From Hyphomonas chukchiensis (lineage in GTDB: Bacteria > Pseudomonadota > Alphaproteobacteria > Caulobacterales > Hyphomonadaceae): DNA of 64,000 bases. A program made the position numbers and the translations under genes. The stretch lies in NCBI RefSeq assembly GCF_000682695.1, contig NZ_AWFG01000017.1, positions 1 to 64,000 of the forward strand, given 5' to 3'. Under the pieces are notes generated by a model that worked only from the letters and a program-made list of their open reading frames with translations, searched no databases and was not told the DNA's origin. Shown here piece after piece: positions 7,484 to 18,627 of the stretch; position 1 is the first letter of the stretch; every line of letters begins with the position of its first letter.

Positions 7484-9406
7484 ATGAACACCAAGAATAA
7501 AAAAACTAAAACTAAGTCGCAAAAGCTATGCCTGCTCGGGGCTACAGCATTTTCCACAGTCCTTATGATGCCGCTAGCAGCGAATGCCGAGTCATTGGCT
7601 GAAGCGCTGAACCTGCCCGACAATGTCTGGGTGGGCGGACGTCTGACGCAAGGGACGGGCGTCTATTTTGACCGGTATGGTGGTGGAACTGGAGTGGGGC
7701 CCTCCCAGTTTGTAGCGCAGCTTCAGGCTGAGTGGACTCCCAATAGCAATGTGACGGTTGTTTCCGATTTTTGGCTGCGCGGCGATTGGTACTATGATCT
7801 TGATGACGGAGATTCAATCGGACCTGGCACGCAAGACTTTACTAAGGGCCCTCCGTTTCTAGATCGCTTTGATTTTTTACTCTCGCAGGATGGGGCGCTC
7901 ACGCTTCCTGAACCGTTTGGTAATAGCGGTGAAGAAAATCGCATACTCGATGATTTCGAGCAGGATGTGATTAGAGAGCTGTCGATAGCGTTTGCTGATT
8001 CAGAGGGACGCGCGTCTCTAAAAGTCGGAAAGTTTCAGCGAGGGTGGGGGCAAGCAGATGGTCTGCGCCTTCTTGATATTCTGAACCCACAGGATCTCCG
8101 CCAAAGGAGTATATTTACAGACACCGAGGATTTGCGGATACCTCAGTGGAGTGCTGCCCTATCTTTGGATATTGACCAGCTTGGGTTGGCTGCTCCTTTT
8201 GAGGGGCTAGGACTCAAGGATCCATCACTGGAAGTGATCTACACTCCGGTGGTACGCCATTCCGAATTCATCGTGAATAATCCCACGCCGAATTCCAGCA
8301 CGTCCGGAGGGCCCTTCGGACTGCCCTTTCCGAGATTGGTGGAAGGGCAGTCCGGTTTTGGAATGCCTTTGTTGGGAGCAAAGCTGTCGGACAAGGAAAC
8401 AGACGACTGGGAAGATTCCGAGGTCGGCATGCGGCTAAAATTCGATGTCCTTGGCGGGCAGGGGACAGTTAATGGTTTTTACGGTTTTCAGGATCTGCCG
8501 ATCGTCGTCAACACCGGTGCAACAGTTCATATTGGCACATTTATCGGAGATCCAAATGCAGCGGGCGTTGTCAATGTGCCCATTGATCTCCCAACCACCA
8601 TAGGTGCGATGAATGCGCCGGGTCAGTACGTTGATTTCATCCAGTCTCTAGCAGCTGGGACTGCGGCGCCAGGGGACTTTCCTTTAATTCCGTTCGGCTG
8701 CCTTGATATTCTGGATCCGGCGGCGGGAGGGGTGCCGTGTTCTATTACTGCAGATTTTGACCTCGATTACACACTCCGGCAAAAGACCGTCGGTTTTTCA
8801 TTCACACGCGATATGACGGAGTTCCGATTCGGTAGAAAGGATGTCTCTCCGGTACTGCGTTTGGAGGCGGCATACGAGTTTGACAAACCCTTCAACAAGG
8901 GGGTGATTCAGAACCCCTTTGTGCCCGGGCGGATGACCGTCGGCACACCAGCTCTCATCACTACCCGTGACGACACAATCGCGAGACGAGATCAGCTGTC
9001 TGTCCTGGTCGGATTTGATTATAATTTCTGGGTGCCGGGGTGGGAATCGCAGCGCAGTTCGATTTTTATGACAACTCAGTTTTTCGAGATCCATACCGAA
9101 GATGCTGATGGGCTCCTGTTTCAGGCGCCTTACGCGCTTACAAATGTTGAAGAGAACCAGGAATTCATAACTCAGACGTACACGAAGGGTTTCTTAAACG
9201 ACAAAGTGACTCTGGATGGCTTGGCGATCTGGGACATGGATAAAGGTGGCGTTGCGATAAGGCAGAGAATAGATTTCTCCGTAGGAGGAGGAAATTGGAA
9301 GCCCAGAATTGAAGTGGGCTACTTTAGCGGGAAGGATGAGCAGGGCCTTTTGGGGCTCTATAACAAATCGGACTACGTTGAGTTTTCTCTGACCTACCAA
9401 TTCTAG
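7484..9406 (+). CDS. DUF1302 outer-membrane protein
   Basis: A 640-residue exported protein with a Lys-rich N-terminus, hydrophobic core (LCLLGATAFSTVLMMPLA) and cleavage likely at ANA. The mature part has alternating amphipathic strands and ends with an aromatic residue (YVEFSLTYQF), the usual C-terminal signature of an outer-membrane beta-barrel. Composition and neighbours fit DUF1302, which nearly always travels with DUF1329. ATG 7484 is chosen because AGGGAGAG lies 5-6 nt upstream; a GTG at 7469 sits before that site. Suggested role: pore or channel for a lipophilic compound, working with the upstream transporter (inference). Confidence 0.82.
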   Translation: MNTKNKKTKTKSQKLCLLGATAFSTVLMMPLAANAESLAEALNLPDNVWVGGRLTQGTGVYFDRYGGGTGVGPSQFVAQLQAEWTPNSNVTVVSDFWLRGDWYYDLDDGDSIGPGTQDFTKGPPFLDRFDFLLSQDGALTLPEPFGNSGEENRILDDFEQDVIRELSIAFADSEGRASLKVGKFQRGWGQADGLRLLDILNPQDLRQRSIFTDTEDLRIPQWSAALSLDIDQLGLAAPFEGLGLKDPSLEVIYTPVVRHSEFIVNNPTPNSSTSGGPFGLPFPRLVEGQSGFGMPLLGAKLSDKETDDWEDSEVGMRLKFDVLGGQGTVNGFYGFQDLPIVVNTGATVHIGTFIGDPNAAGVVNVPIDLPTTIGAMNAPGQYVDFIQSLAAGTAAPGDFPLIPFGCLDILDPAAGGVPCSITADFDLDYTLRQKTVGFSFTRDMTEFRFGRKDVSPVLRLEAAYEFDKPFNKGVIQNPFVPGRMTVGTPALITTRDDTIARRDQLSVLVGFDYNFWVPGWESQRSSIFMTTQFFEIHTEDADGLLFQAPYALTNVEENQEFITQTYTKGFLNDKVTLDGLAIWDMDKGGVAIRQRIDFSVGGGNWKPRIEVGYFSGKDEQGLLGLYNKSDYVEFSLTYQF

Positions 9407-9458
9407 AGAAACATAACGATAACGCAAAGATGTCTGGTTCTTGATGATGGAGAAGAAA

Positions 9459-10874
9459 ATGAAACGGTTAAGCTTGAAAAGCTTTCTGATCGGAGCGACG
9501 GCGCTTATGGCAGTTGCGACTGCAGCAACGCCCGTAGCGAATGCACAAGAAGATTATATCGAGCGCTGGAAGGCGTTTGCCAAGGAGACGGGCTTGCCCG
9601 AACACAAAGCCTGGGCTGATATGCTTGACAATGATGAGACCCGAAAACTTGAGAAAGAGTGGAAGGATTTCAGAGGTTACACGGCCTCGAGCCTCATAGA
9701 GGACGCCGATATTCCGGGCGAGCTAAAACCAGGGTTAATCATCACGAAAGACAACCTGGCGTCAATGCCTTGGTTGTCAGACTATCTTCCAAAGTTCTGG
9801 ATTGATCGGCTCAATAGTGAGTGGATGGGTGTCAAGGGTATCCGCATTGTTCCCACGAACCATTATTATATGCAGAAAGCTCTGCTCGATGCGACCAAGA
9901 AGCTGGGCAAAGATCCCTTCACGATTAATGAAAAGGGTGAGCTGGTAGACAGGGACGGAAAAAATGGCGTTCTCACAAAGAGCGGATTGCCTTTCCTGAC
10001 ACCAAAAAATGGTGATGAACTAAACTGGTTGTTCAATGCGCACGGCGTGGGAACAGAAGATCTCTGGTTCAACCCGGTACTGATGACCGGCTGTAGCTCC
10101 AGCAATAAGGTCGAACGCTCTTACACAGGCAATATTTGGTGGCGCAAGATGGCGGGTAGAGTTGGTAAAACTCCGCTCGGTAATGTTCCGGGATATGAAG
10201 GTGTCACCGAAGCGGGTTCTTTGCTACTAACTTCGCCTAGGGATGTGCGAGGATTAGCCGGTGTCCGACTTCGGTACGCGGATGCTGACAAAGATGACAA
10301 CTTCAGGATTTTCATCCCTACGCTCCGTCGTACTCGCACTCTTACTGGTACCAATGGCCAAGATCCAATTGCTCCGTCTCTGGAGCTCACTTGGGACGAA
10401 TGGCGTAGTCAGTGGACCAAAACTGATAAACGCAAATTCAAGTACACCATGGTTAAAGAGGGCTTCGTATTAGCCGCACCGGAGGTTGGTGCAGCATACG
10501 ATCCTTATCGTCCGGATGAGGCGCATTGCGCTTTGACGGGAATTGTTGACATGGAGCTGAGGCCGGTATGGGTTTATGATATCGATGATCTCACCAACAG
10601 CTACCAGTACTCCAAAAAACGCATTTGGGTAGATAAGGAACTCTACTATACCCAGTGGATGGAAATGTACGATCGTCGGGGTAACCTATGGCGGACTTGG
10701 GACGATTCACGCTGGTGGCAGCCCACAACGGGACGCGCAATGTGGCGTTCACTGATTATTCCAAACTTGATTTCACAACGGCACACGATACTCAGCATGT
10801 CGTCGGATTGGGAGAAAGTTGATCAGATGGACAATTCTTTGTTCGACGTCGATAAATTGAGAGACAAACGCTAG
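9459..10874 (+). CDS. DUF1329 family exported protein
   Basis: A 471-residue protein with a clear signal peptide (MKRLSLKSFLIGATALMAVA, cleavage near ANA) and a mature part rich in Trp, Tyr and Asp, with GCSSSNKVERSYTGNIWWRK in the middle and a Trp-rich C-terminal half. DUF1329 proteins are LolA/LolB-like in predicted fold and accompany DUF1302 barrels. ATG 9459 follows GGAG by 6 nt; TTG 9441 and the ATGs at 9444 and 9447 lie on or before that site. It ends the four-gene transport set, and a stem-loop follows the stop. Likely periplasmic or peripheral to the outer membrane. Confidence 0.82.
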   Translation: MKRLSLKSFLIGATALMAVATAATPVANAQEDYIERWKAFAKETGLPEHKAWADMLDNDETRKLEKEWKDFRGYTASSLIEDADIPGELKPGLIITKDNLASMPWLSDYLPKFWIDRLNSEWMGVKGIRIVPTNHYYMQKALLDATKKLGKDPFTINEKGELVDRDGKNGVLTKSGLPFLTPKNGDELNWLFNAHGVGTEDLWFNPVLMTGCSSSNKVERSYTGNIWWRKMAGRVGKTPLGNVPGYEGVTEAGSLLLTSPRDVRGLAGVRLRYADADKDDNFRIFIPTLRRTRTLTGTNGQDPIAPSLELTWDEWRSQWTKTDKRKFKYTMVKEGFVLAAPEVGAAYDPYRPDEAHCALTGIVDMELRPVWVYDIDDLTNSYQYSKKRIWVDKELYYTQWMEMYDRRGNLWRTWDDSRWWQPTTGRAMWRSLIIPNLISQRHTILSMSSDWEKVDQMDNSLFDVDKLRDKR

Positions 10875-10882
10875 TCACTCTC

Positions 10883-10911
10883 GGGTTGGCATTCATCAAG
10901 ATTGCCAACCC
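10883..10911 (+). terminator. 9-bp perfect stem-loop after the DUF1329 gene
   Basis: GGGTTGGCA (10883-10891) pairs fully with TGCCAACCC (10903-10911) around an 11-nt loop, 8 bases after the stop codon. No T-run follows, so it may be a partial or factor-dependent terminator, or an mRNA-stabilising hairpin separating expression of the transport genes from the ligase gene. Confidence 0.45.
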
Positions 10912-11049
10912 GCACGTGCTGCCGAGCTACGATTCACACCGAAGAAAATTGGAACTATTCCGTCTTGGTCACAGGCCGGAAACTGGTTGTGCGGTTGTAA
11001 AGAACATAGTGGCGGCAAGGCGGACCCGGCAGTATTGGAAGACATTCTT

Positions 11050-12936
11050 ATGGGAAGTTATAGAACGACATACCAGAAATGGGAATCGGCACCTGATAAG
11101 TTTTGGGAGGCAGCGTCTCATGCCGTGGAGTGGTATAGACCTTACGACGTACTCAGAGAATCGAAAGATCATGCGACCCGTTGGTTTGTCGGCGCCGAAT
11201 GCAACATATGCTGGAATGCTTTGGACCGTCATGTGCGCGATGGCCGTGGAGATGATCTGGCGTTGATTTACGATAGCGCAATGACGGGAGCGGTGCGGAA
11301 GTATACTTATTCTGAACTACTCGATGAGGTTGGTATACTTGCGACCGTGCTAAAAGAGCGTGGGGTGAATGCCGGCGATCGGGTCTTGATTTACATGCCA
11401 ATGGTTCCCGAGGCTGTGATTGCGATGCTTGCGACGGCGCGCATCGGAGCAGTCCATGTGGTCGTATTCGGGGGGTTCGCAGCTAGAGAGCTTGCCACTC
11501 GAATCGAGGACGCGACGCCAAGAATTGTGTTGTCAGCGTCCTGCGGGCTCGAGCCTGGTCGTATCGTTGAGTACAAGCCTCTCCTTGATGAGGCGATCAG
11601 GCTCAGCCCGCACAAACCTGAGTGTTCAATCATTTTCCAGCGTTCTAGCAGGACGTGCGAGCTTGAGCATGAGCGGGACTTCGACTGGGCCGCCCTGGTT
11701 GAAACCGCAAGAACGGCTGGCGAGAGAGCCGAATGTGTGAGCGTGGCGTCTACCGACCCGCTATACATTCTGCATACATCGGGGACGACTGGAAAGCCGA
11801 AGGGTATCGTCAGGGATCACGGGGGGTATGCGGTCGCTCTCAAATGGTCGATGGAATATGTATACAATGTCAAACCGGGAGAGGTGTTCTGGGCCGCATC
11901 GGATGTAGGATGGGTCGTCGGTCATTCGTATATTGTGTATGGTCCGCTTCTTAACGCCAGTGCGACGATACTGTTTGAAGGAAAGCCGGTCGGAACACCA
12001 GACGCTGCAACCTTTTGGAGGGTGATTGAGCGGCACCGGGTTAATACGCTCTTTACGGCACCCACGGCGTTAAGGGCGATTAAGAAAGTCGACCCAGCAG
12101 GCTCATTATTTTCCGGTTACGATCATTCCGGTTTCAGACAGCTGTTCCTTGCGGGTGAACGAGCAGATCCTGACACGATCCAGTGGGCAGAGCGTCTCCT
12201 TGATGTGCCAGTCGTAGATCACTGGTGGCAGACTGAAACAGGGTGGCCGATCGCAGCCAATCCGTTGGGAATAGAACAGCTGCCAACAGAATATGGTTCT
12301 AGCACAGTTCCTATGCCTGGATTTGATGTTCGCATTGTGGATGAGAGCGGTTCTGAAATGCCGCAAGGTGGGCACGGAGCTATTGTCATAAAGCTGCCGC
12401 TTCCACCGGGGTGTTTGCTGTCACTGTGGGAAGACGATGAGGCATTTCTAAAATCATACTTTGAGGAATACCCCGGATACTACAAGACCGGGGATGCCGG
12501 ATATATAGACGATAAGGGCTACATCTTCGTCATGAGCCGCGTTGACGACATTATTAACGTTGCGGGTCATCGCCTGTCCACTGGTGCAATCGAGGAAGTG
12601 GTGGCGGCGCATCCAGATGTCGCGGAGTGCGCCGTTATTGGAGTTGCAGATTCTTTGAAGGGAGAATTACCAATTGGGCTCATCGTTTTGAACGATGGGG
12701 TCACGCGTGCAGAGGAAGAAATTACGAGAGAAATCGTAAACTTGGTGAGAACCGAAATTGGTCCGGTAACTGCCTTCAAGCGCGTCATCGTTGTCGATCA
12801 ACTTCCAAAAACAAGGTCGGGAAAGATTCTACGGAGAACGATCAAGAGCATTGCGGAGTCGCAAGACTATGTAGTTCCGGCGACGATCGATGACCCGCAG
12901 GTATTGAATGATATCACTTCAGCCATTGCTCGGTAG
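11050..12936 (+). CDS. prpE: Propionyl-CoA / acetyl-CoA synthetase (PrpE type)
   Basis: Activates a short carboxylic acid to its CoA thioester with ATP. The 628 residues from ATG 11050 equal the usual PrpE length. Motifs seen: the AMP-binding loop TSGTTGKPKG (243-252), WWQTETGWPI, YKTGDAGY, and the catalytic lysine Lys592 in TRSGKILRR. GGAAGA sits about 7 nt before the ATG; a TTG at 10987 would add a 21-residue non-family leader. Inside an aromatic island it is well placed to activate the acid released by the meta-cleavage hydrolase (acetate, propionate or isobutyrate, depending on the arene). That role is inferred; the housekeeping reaction is family knowledge. Confidence 0.88.
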   Translation: MGSYRTTYQKWESAPDKFWEAASHAVEWYRPYDVLRESKDHATRWFVGAECNICWNALDRHVRDGRGDDLALIYDSAMTGAVRKYTYSELLDEVGILATVLKERGVNAGDRVLIYMPMVPEAVIAMLATARIGAVHVVVFGGFAARELATRIEDATPRIVLSASCGLEPGRIVEYKPLLDEAIRLSPHKPECSIIFQRSSRTCELEHERDFDWAALVETARTAGERAECVSVASTDPLYILHTSGTTGKPKGIVRDHGGYAVALKWSMEYVYNVKPGEVFWAASDVGWVVGHSYIVYGPLLNASATILFEGKPVGTPDAATFWRVIERHRVNTLFTAPTALRAIKKVDPAGSLFSGYDHSGFRQLFLAGERADPDTIQWAERLLDVPVVDHWWQTETGWPIAANPLGIEQLPTEYGSSTVPMPGFDVRIVDESGSEMPQGGHGAIVIKLPLPPGCLLSLWEDDEAFLKSYFEEYPGYYKTGDAGYIDDKGYIFVMSRVDDIINVAGHRLSTGAIEEVVAAHPDVAECAVIGVADSLKGELPIGLIVLNDGVTRAEEEITREIVNLVRTEIGPVTAFKRVIVVDQLPKTRSGKILRRTIKSIAESQDYVVPATIDDPQVLNDITSAIAR

Positions 12937-13028
12937 GCGCGTATCCGGCCTCACCACAATGGCAAATGTCTTGGCGGCCCACGGATGAGTAATTTTTGAA
13001 TCTGGAATTGACGCCAGAAAGGGAAAAC

Positions 13029-14012
13029 ATGAAAGCTTATATCTACGAGAATACAGGGCCAGCTGCGGACGTATTGACGCTGCGGGAGATGGTGATGCCG
13101 GCGCCTGGGGCCGGCGAAGTTCGGGTGCGGTTAAAATGGTCGGGTGTGAACCCTTCTGATGTCAAAACCCGCAGTGGGCACATCCCCTCCACAATCCCAT
13201 TTCCACGCATTCCTCATAGTGACGGAGCCGGACTGGTTGATATGATTGGTGATGGCGTTGACGATTTTCAGCCGGGCGATGCGGTTTGGGTCTGGAATGC
13301 CGCATGGAACAGAAGCAATGGAACTGCCGCTGAGTTCGTTGTGCTGCCTTCTGAGCAGGTCGAGCATATGCCGGACGGGCTGGCGCTTGAGAACGGTGCA
13401 TGTCTCGGCATTCCTGCAATGACCGCCTGTCATGCCGTCGCAACTGACGGAGGAGTTCGAGGGCAGATTGTCCTCGTCGCGGGTGGCGCAGGTGCGGTTG
13501 GCCATTACGCGATTCAGGCGGCAAAATTTTGTGGTGCCAGAATTGTCATTGCGACAGTCAGCAGTGAGGAGAAGGCGGCCCTAGCGAGGCGCGCAGGAGC
13601 AGATTTTGTATTCAACTACAAAACAGACACGCTGGTCGAAGAAATCAACAAGGTTACGGACCATCGGGGCGTCGACCGGATAATCGAAGTAGACCTGGCT
13701 GCCAACATTCAAACAGACGTGGCGATTATGAAAGAGGGGGGGCTGGCCGTCATCTATGGCAGCAGTCAAAAAGAAATCGCTTTACCTTTCTCGCCGTCAA
13801 TCGGACGCAATATCTGTTATCGCTTTTTCATCGTGTACAAATTATCCAGGTCAGATAGGCAAAGAGCCCTGTTGGTGCTCCAAGACATGCTTAAGGACAA
13901 GAACGTCCTGCATAATATTGCAAAAAAGGTGAGCTTTGCAAATCTCGTGGAAGCCCATGAACTGGTTGAGAGCGGAGCGTTGCCGGGCAATGTCGTTTTG
14001 AGAATTGAATAG
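13029..14012 (+). CDS. Quinone-oxidoreductase-like medium-chain dehydrogenase (zinc-free MDR)
   Basis: A 327-residue NAD(P)H-dependent oxidoreductase of the quinone oxidoreductase branch. The N-terminal GroES-like domain has GEVRVRLKWSGVNPSDVKTR and PRIPHSDGAGLV; the Rossmann domain has VLVAGGAGAVGHYAIQAA. No structural-zinc cysteine cluster is visible. ATG 13029 follows AAGGGAA by a few bases; an in-frame TTG at 12996 is less likely. It may reduce quinones or alpha,beta-unsaturated carbonyls formed from catechols and ring-fission products (inference). It belongs to the same plus-strand run as the ligase and hydrolase genes. Confidence 0.82.
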   Translation: MKAYIYENTGPAADVLTLREMVMPAPGAGEVRVRLKWSGVNPSDVKTRSGHIPSTIPFPRIPHSDGAGLVDMIGDGVDDFQPGDAVWVWNAAWNRSNGTAAEFVVLPSEQVEHMPDGLALENGACLGIPAMTACHAVATDGGVRGQIVLVAGGAGAVGHYAIQAAKFCGARIVIATVSSEEKAALARRAGADFVFNYKTDTLVEEINKVTDHRGVDRIIEVDLAANIQTDVAIMKEGGLAVIYGSSQKEIALPFSPSIGRNICYRFFIVYKLSRSDRQRALLVLQDMLKDKNVLHNIAKKVSFANLVEAHELVESGALPGNVVLRIE

Positions 14013-14146
14013 TTCGGCGGAGAGCTATGCTGTCAAGTTATTTGGAGCAGCAGGATACCTCCCGAGGGGCTTTCCGGACTTGCTTTTTGGAGCCGGCCTT
14101 CACGGACGCACAGAGACAATTTTGATTTCTGATTTCGGAAAAAATC

Positions 14147-15187
14147 ATGCAACAAAGAAGCTCACAATTCTTGACTGTCGGCTCTGCCCGAATTCACGCC
14201 GTGTGCGAAGGCGAAGGCCCACTAGTCATACTCGTTCACGGCTTTCCGGAGTCCTGGTATTCGTGGCGCCACCAGCTTTCAGCTTTAGCCGAGGCCGGTT
14301 ACCAGGCCGTTGCCATTGATCTAAGAGGCTATGGGCGATCATCCAAATTCTTGGACTCCGAATATTATCTGATCAAGTCTGTTGTCGAGGACATCGTGGG
14401 TGTGGTCAGGGCGTTAGGTGCCTCAAGTGCCGTTGTCGTTGGGCATGACTGGGGGGCAATGATTGCCTGGACAGCGGCCTGGTTGCATCCTGAAATCTTC
14501 CGTGGCGTTGTGGGGCTTGCAATTCCTTTCTCTGGGCGCGGGCTAATTGCTCTGCCTGGCTCTCCTTTCGGTGAACGCTCTCCAGAAGATATTCATAAAG
14601 AATTGGCTGGACCAGACCAACAATTCTATCAGGACTATTTTGGTTCGCTGGCACCGGCCATACGGGAATTCGAAGAAGATTCGGGTGGTTGGATACGTGA
14701 CGTTCTGTGGGCCTTTTCAGGCGAGAGTATGAAGGCTGCGGGTTTTTCTGGCCTTTTGGACTTACCGCAAGTGGACATCATACGTGCGAGCGCCCTTAGT
14801 ATACCGTTTGGTGCTCGAATGCGGGACAAAATGCATGCGCCCGCCGATCTTCCGGTCTGGTTGAGAACGGATGATTTGGAGTTCTATACGCAGGAGTTCG
14901 AGCGGTCAGGAATGATAGGGCCTTTTTCCTATTATCGAAGTATTCAAAACAGTTGGGAGCAGCTTGAGTCACATGACGGCACTCAGCTTCGCCCACCTGC
15001 GATGTTTATTGGAGGAGAGTGCGATGTCACGACAGGATGGGGACTAGAGGCAATTGATCGTGTAGGCGAGTTCGTTCCGAATTATGTCGGGTCACACATT
15101 CTGTCCGGATGCGGTCATTGGATCCAACAAGAACGGCCTGAGGAAGTAAATGAATTGGTTTTGGGATTCATGAGAGAGCTTGTTTGA
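14147..15187 (+). CDS. Alpha/beta hydrolase, epoxide-hydrolase type
   Basis: A 346-residue alpha/beta hydrolase with the HGFPESWYSW loop (31-40), DLRGYGRSS (59-66) and nucleophile elbow VGHDWGA. The nucleophile is therefore Asp101, as in soluble epoxide hydrolases and haloalkane dehalogenases, not serine. The general base is probably His324 in GCGHW. HGxP and the WG after the nucleophile favour epoxide hydrolase over dehalogenase. No such step is needed in the standard dioxygenase pathway, so it may clear arene oxides or act on a side-chain epoxide such as styrene-oxide-like compounds (inference). A 134-bp gap separates it from the upstream oxidoreductase. Confidence 0.85.
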   Translation: MQQRSSQFLTVGSARIHAVCEGEGPLVILVHGFPESWYSWRHQLSALAEAGYQAVAIDLRGYGRSSKFLDSEYYLIKSVVEDIVGVVRALGASSAVVVGHDWGAMIAWTAAWLHPEIFRGVVGLAIPFSGRGLIALPGSPFGERSPEDIHKELAGPDQQFYQDYFGSLAPAIREFEEDSGGWIRDVLWAFSGESMKAAGFSGLLDLPQVDIIRASALSIPFGARMRDKMHAPADLPVWLRTDDLEFYTQEFERSGMIGPFSYYRSIQNSWEQLESHDGTQLRPPAMFIGGECDVTTGWGLEAIDRVGEFVPNYVGSHILSGCGHWIQQERPEEVNELVLGFMRELV

Positions 15188-15206
15188 GGCGCGCTACGCG
15201 GAAGTG

Positions 15207-15222
15207 CGCACGCTAACGTGCG
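15207..15222 (+). terminator. Terminator-like stem-loop after the epoxide-hydrolase gene
   Basis: CGCACG (15207-15212) pairs with CGTGCG (15217-15222) around CTAA, extendable by one G-T pair, followed by the T-rich TCTGTATTAT. It is the likely end of the operon begun at the dihydrodiol dehydrogenase gene. Confidence 0.45.
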
Positions 15223-15355
15223 TCTGTATTATCTCCCGAGTGAACATTTTATCAGGCGCTTGGGCAAAGGATAATGAACACGAATTTTCGGGCGTGCGTG
15301 GGACTCTATGGCCCAGACGGAATGCTGAGAAATTGGGGAATGCATCCTGAATTTT

Positions 15356-15404
15356 GTTGACATAAGAAAAAAAATAATTTTATTTGATAAAAAAGAATAA
15401 TCCA
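15356..15404 (+). promoter_or_regulatory. A/T-rich promoter/operator box before the GntR gene
   Basis: TTGACA (15357-15362) is followed by a nearly pure A/T stretch, with TTATTT at 17-bp spacing as a weak -10. Without gaps it resembles the box at 3018-3065 before the dihydrodiol dehydrogenase operon. It lies about 70 bases before the regulator start and would suit autoregulation by the GntR protein (inference). Confidence 0.45.
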
Positions 15405-15427
15405 AGGTGAGGAAGAGGCTATCAATC

Positions 15428-16165
15428 ATGTCCACGGGTGAAATGTTCCAGCGTCGGACGGAAACTGAGTCCGAATCAGACGGGCCTCGGAGCCTGATTG
15501 AGTCGACTTACGAGCAGTTGAGTCTCGATATTGTACACGGCAAGTATGGGCCGGGTGACAAGCTGCGACTTCAGCCACTAAGTGAAAATTATGGAGTGAG
15601 TGTTGGCACTGTGAGGGAGTCGTTATCTCTCCTCGTGTCGGATGGGCTCGTCCTTACTCAATCCCAAAAAGGTTTTCGAGTGGCGCCGATGTCGCTTGTT
15701 GATTTCGAGGATTTGACCAAGGCGCGGGTCCTGCTGGAAGCATCAGCGTTGCGGGATAGTATCGTATCCGGGAAAGATGACTGGGAAGGTCGGGTTGTCC
15801 AAGCATATCACCAACTGTCCCTTGCGGAGAAAAGGCTCGAAGCTAATCCAATCGCAGGATTCGAGATATGGGAGCAGCGCAATCAGGAATTTCATGATGC
15901 GCTCGTATCGGCTTCTTCCTCTCGCTGGGTGCAGAAGTTCCGAGTTATTCTCTACAAGCAAGCGGAACGCTACCGGCGGTTGTCTACAGCCAGTCGAGTA
16001 AGCCCTGGCGTGTTGGCTCATTCTGAACACGAGAAGATTTTCGAGTTGGCCATTGCGCGTGACGCCGATGCGGCGGTTGAGGCGCTATCTTTTCATATTT
16101 GGTCAGCCGTAGAATTCTTGAAGGGGCGTGGTCTGATTTTGGAAAGTCCGGACAAGGAAGGCTAA
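15428..16165 (+). CDS. GntR-family regulator (FadR/FCD subfamily), BphS-like position
   Basis: A 245-residue regulator with an N-terminal winged helix (LIESTYEQLSLDIVHGKYGP, then LSENYGVSVGTVRESLSLLV) and an all-helical FCD effector domain (about residues 95-235; the HSEHEKIFELAIARD region supplies metal/ligand histidines typical of FCD). ATG 15428 is preceded by a purine-rich GAGGAAGAGG about 10 nt upstream; TTG/GTG-type extensions lack this. In some biphenyl degraders (KKS102, Tn4371) the regulator BphS, also GntR family, sits directly before the dioxygenase genes as here. So it is probably a repressor released by a pathway intermediate (inference). Confidence 0.9.
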   Translation: MSTGEMFQRRTETESESDGPRSLIESTYEQLSLDIVHGKYGPGDKLRLQPLSENYGVSVGTVRESLSLLVSDGLVLTQSQKGFRVAPMSLVDFEDLTKARVLLEASALRDSIVSGKDDWEGRVVQAYHQLSLAEKRLEANPIAGFEIWEQRNQEFHDALVSASSSRWVQKFRVILYKQAERYRRLSTASRVSPGVLAHSEHEKIFELAIARDADAAVEALSFHIWSAVEFLKGRGLILESPDKEG

Positions 16166-16189
16166 TTCTGCCGGCAGGCCTCATATTAA

Positions 16190-17614
<1,425 letters not shown>

Positions 17615-17728
17615 GGAGGTCTGTGAGCGGATCACCCGTTTCGTAGGCAGAGCGAAGTGCGCTCAACCGATAGTTCTATTAACCCTCGCGAATAACGGGC
17701 GCATAAATCGCGCAAATTGGAGATAATT

Positions 17729-18626
<898 letters not shown>

Positions 18627-18627
<1 letters not shown>

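Noticed and set aside
16168-16177. CTGCCGGCAG palindrome before the dioxygenase alpha-subunit gene
   Set aside because: A perfect 10-bp palindrome, but without flanking dyad, T-run or a second copy, so it is not distinguishable from chance.
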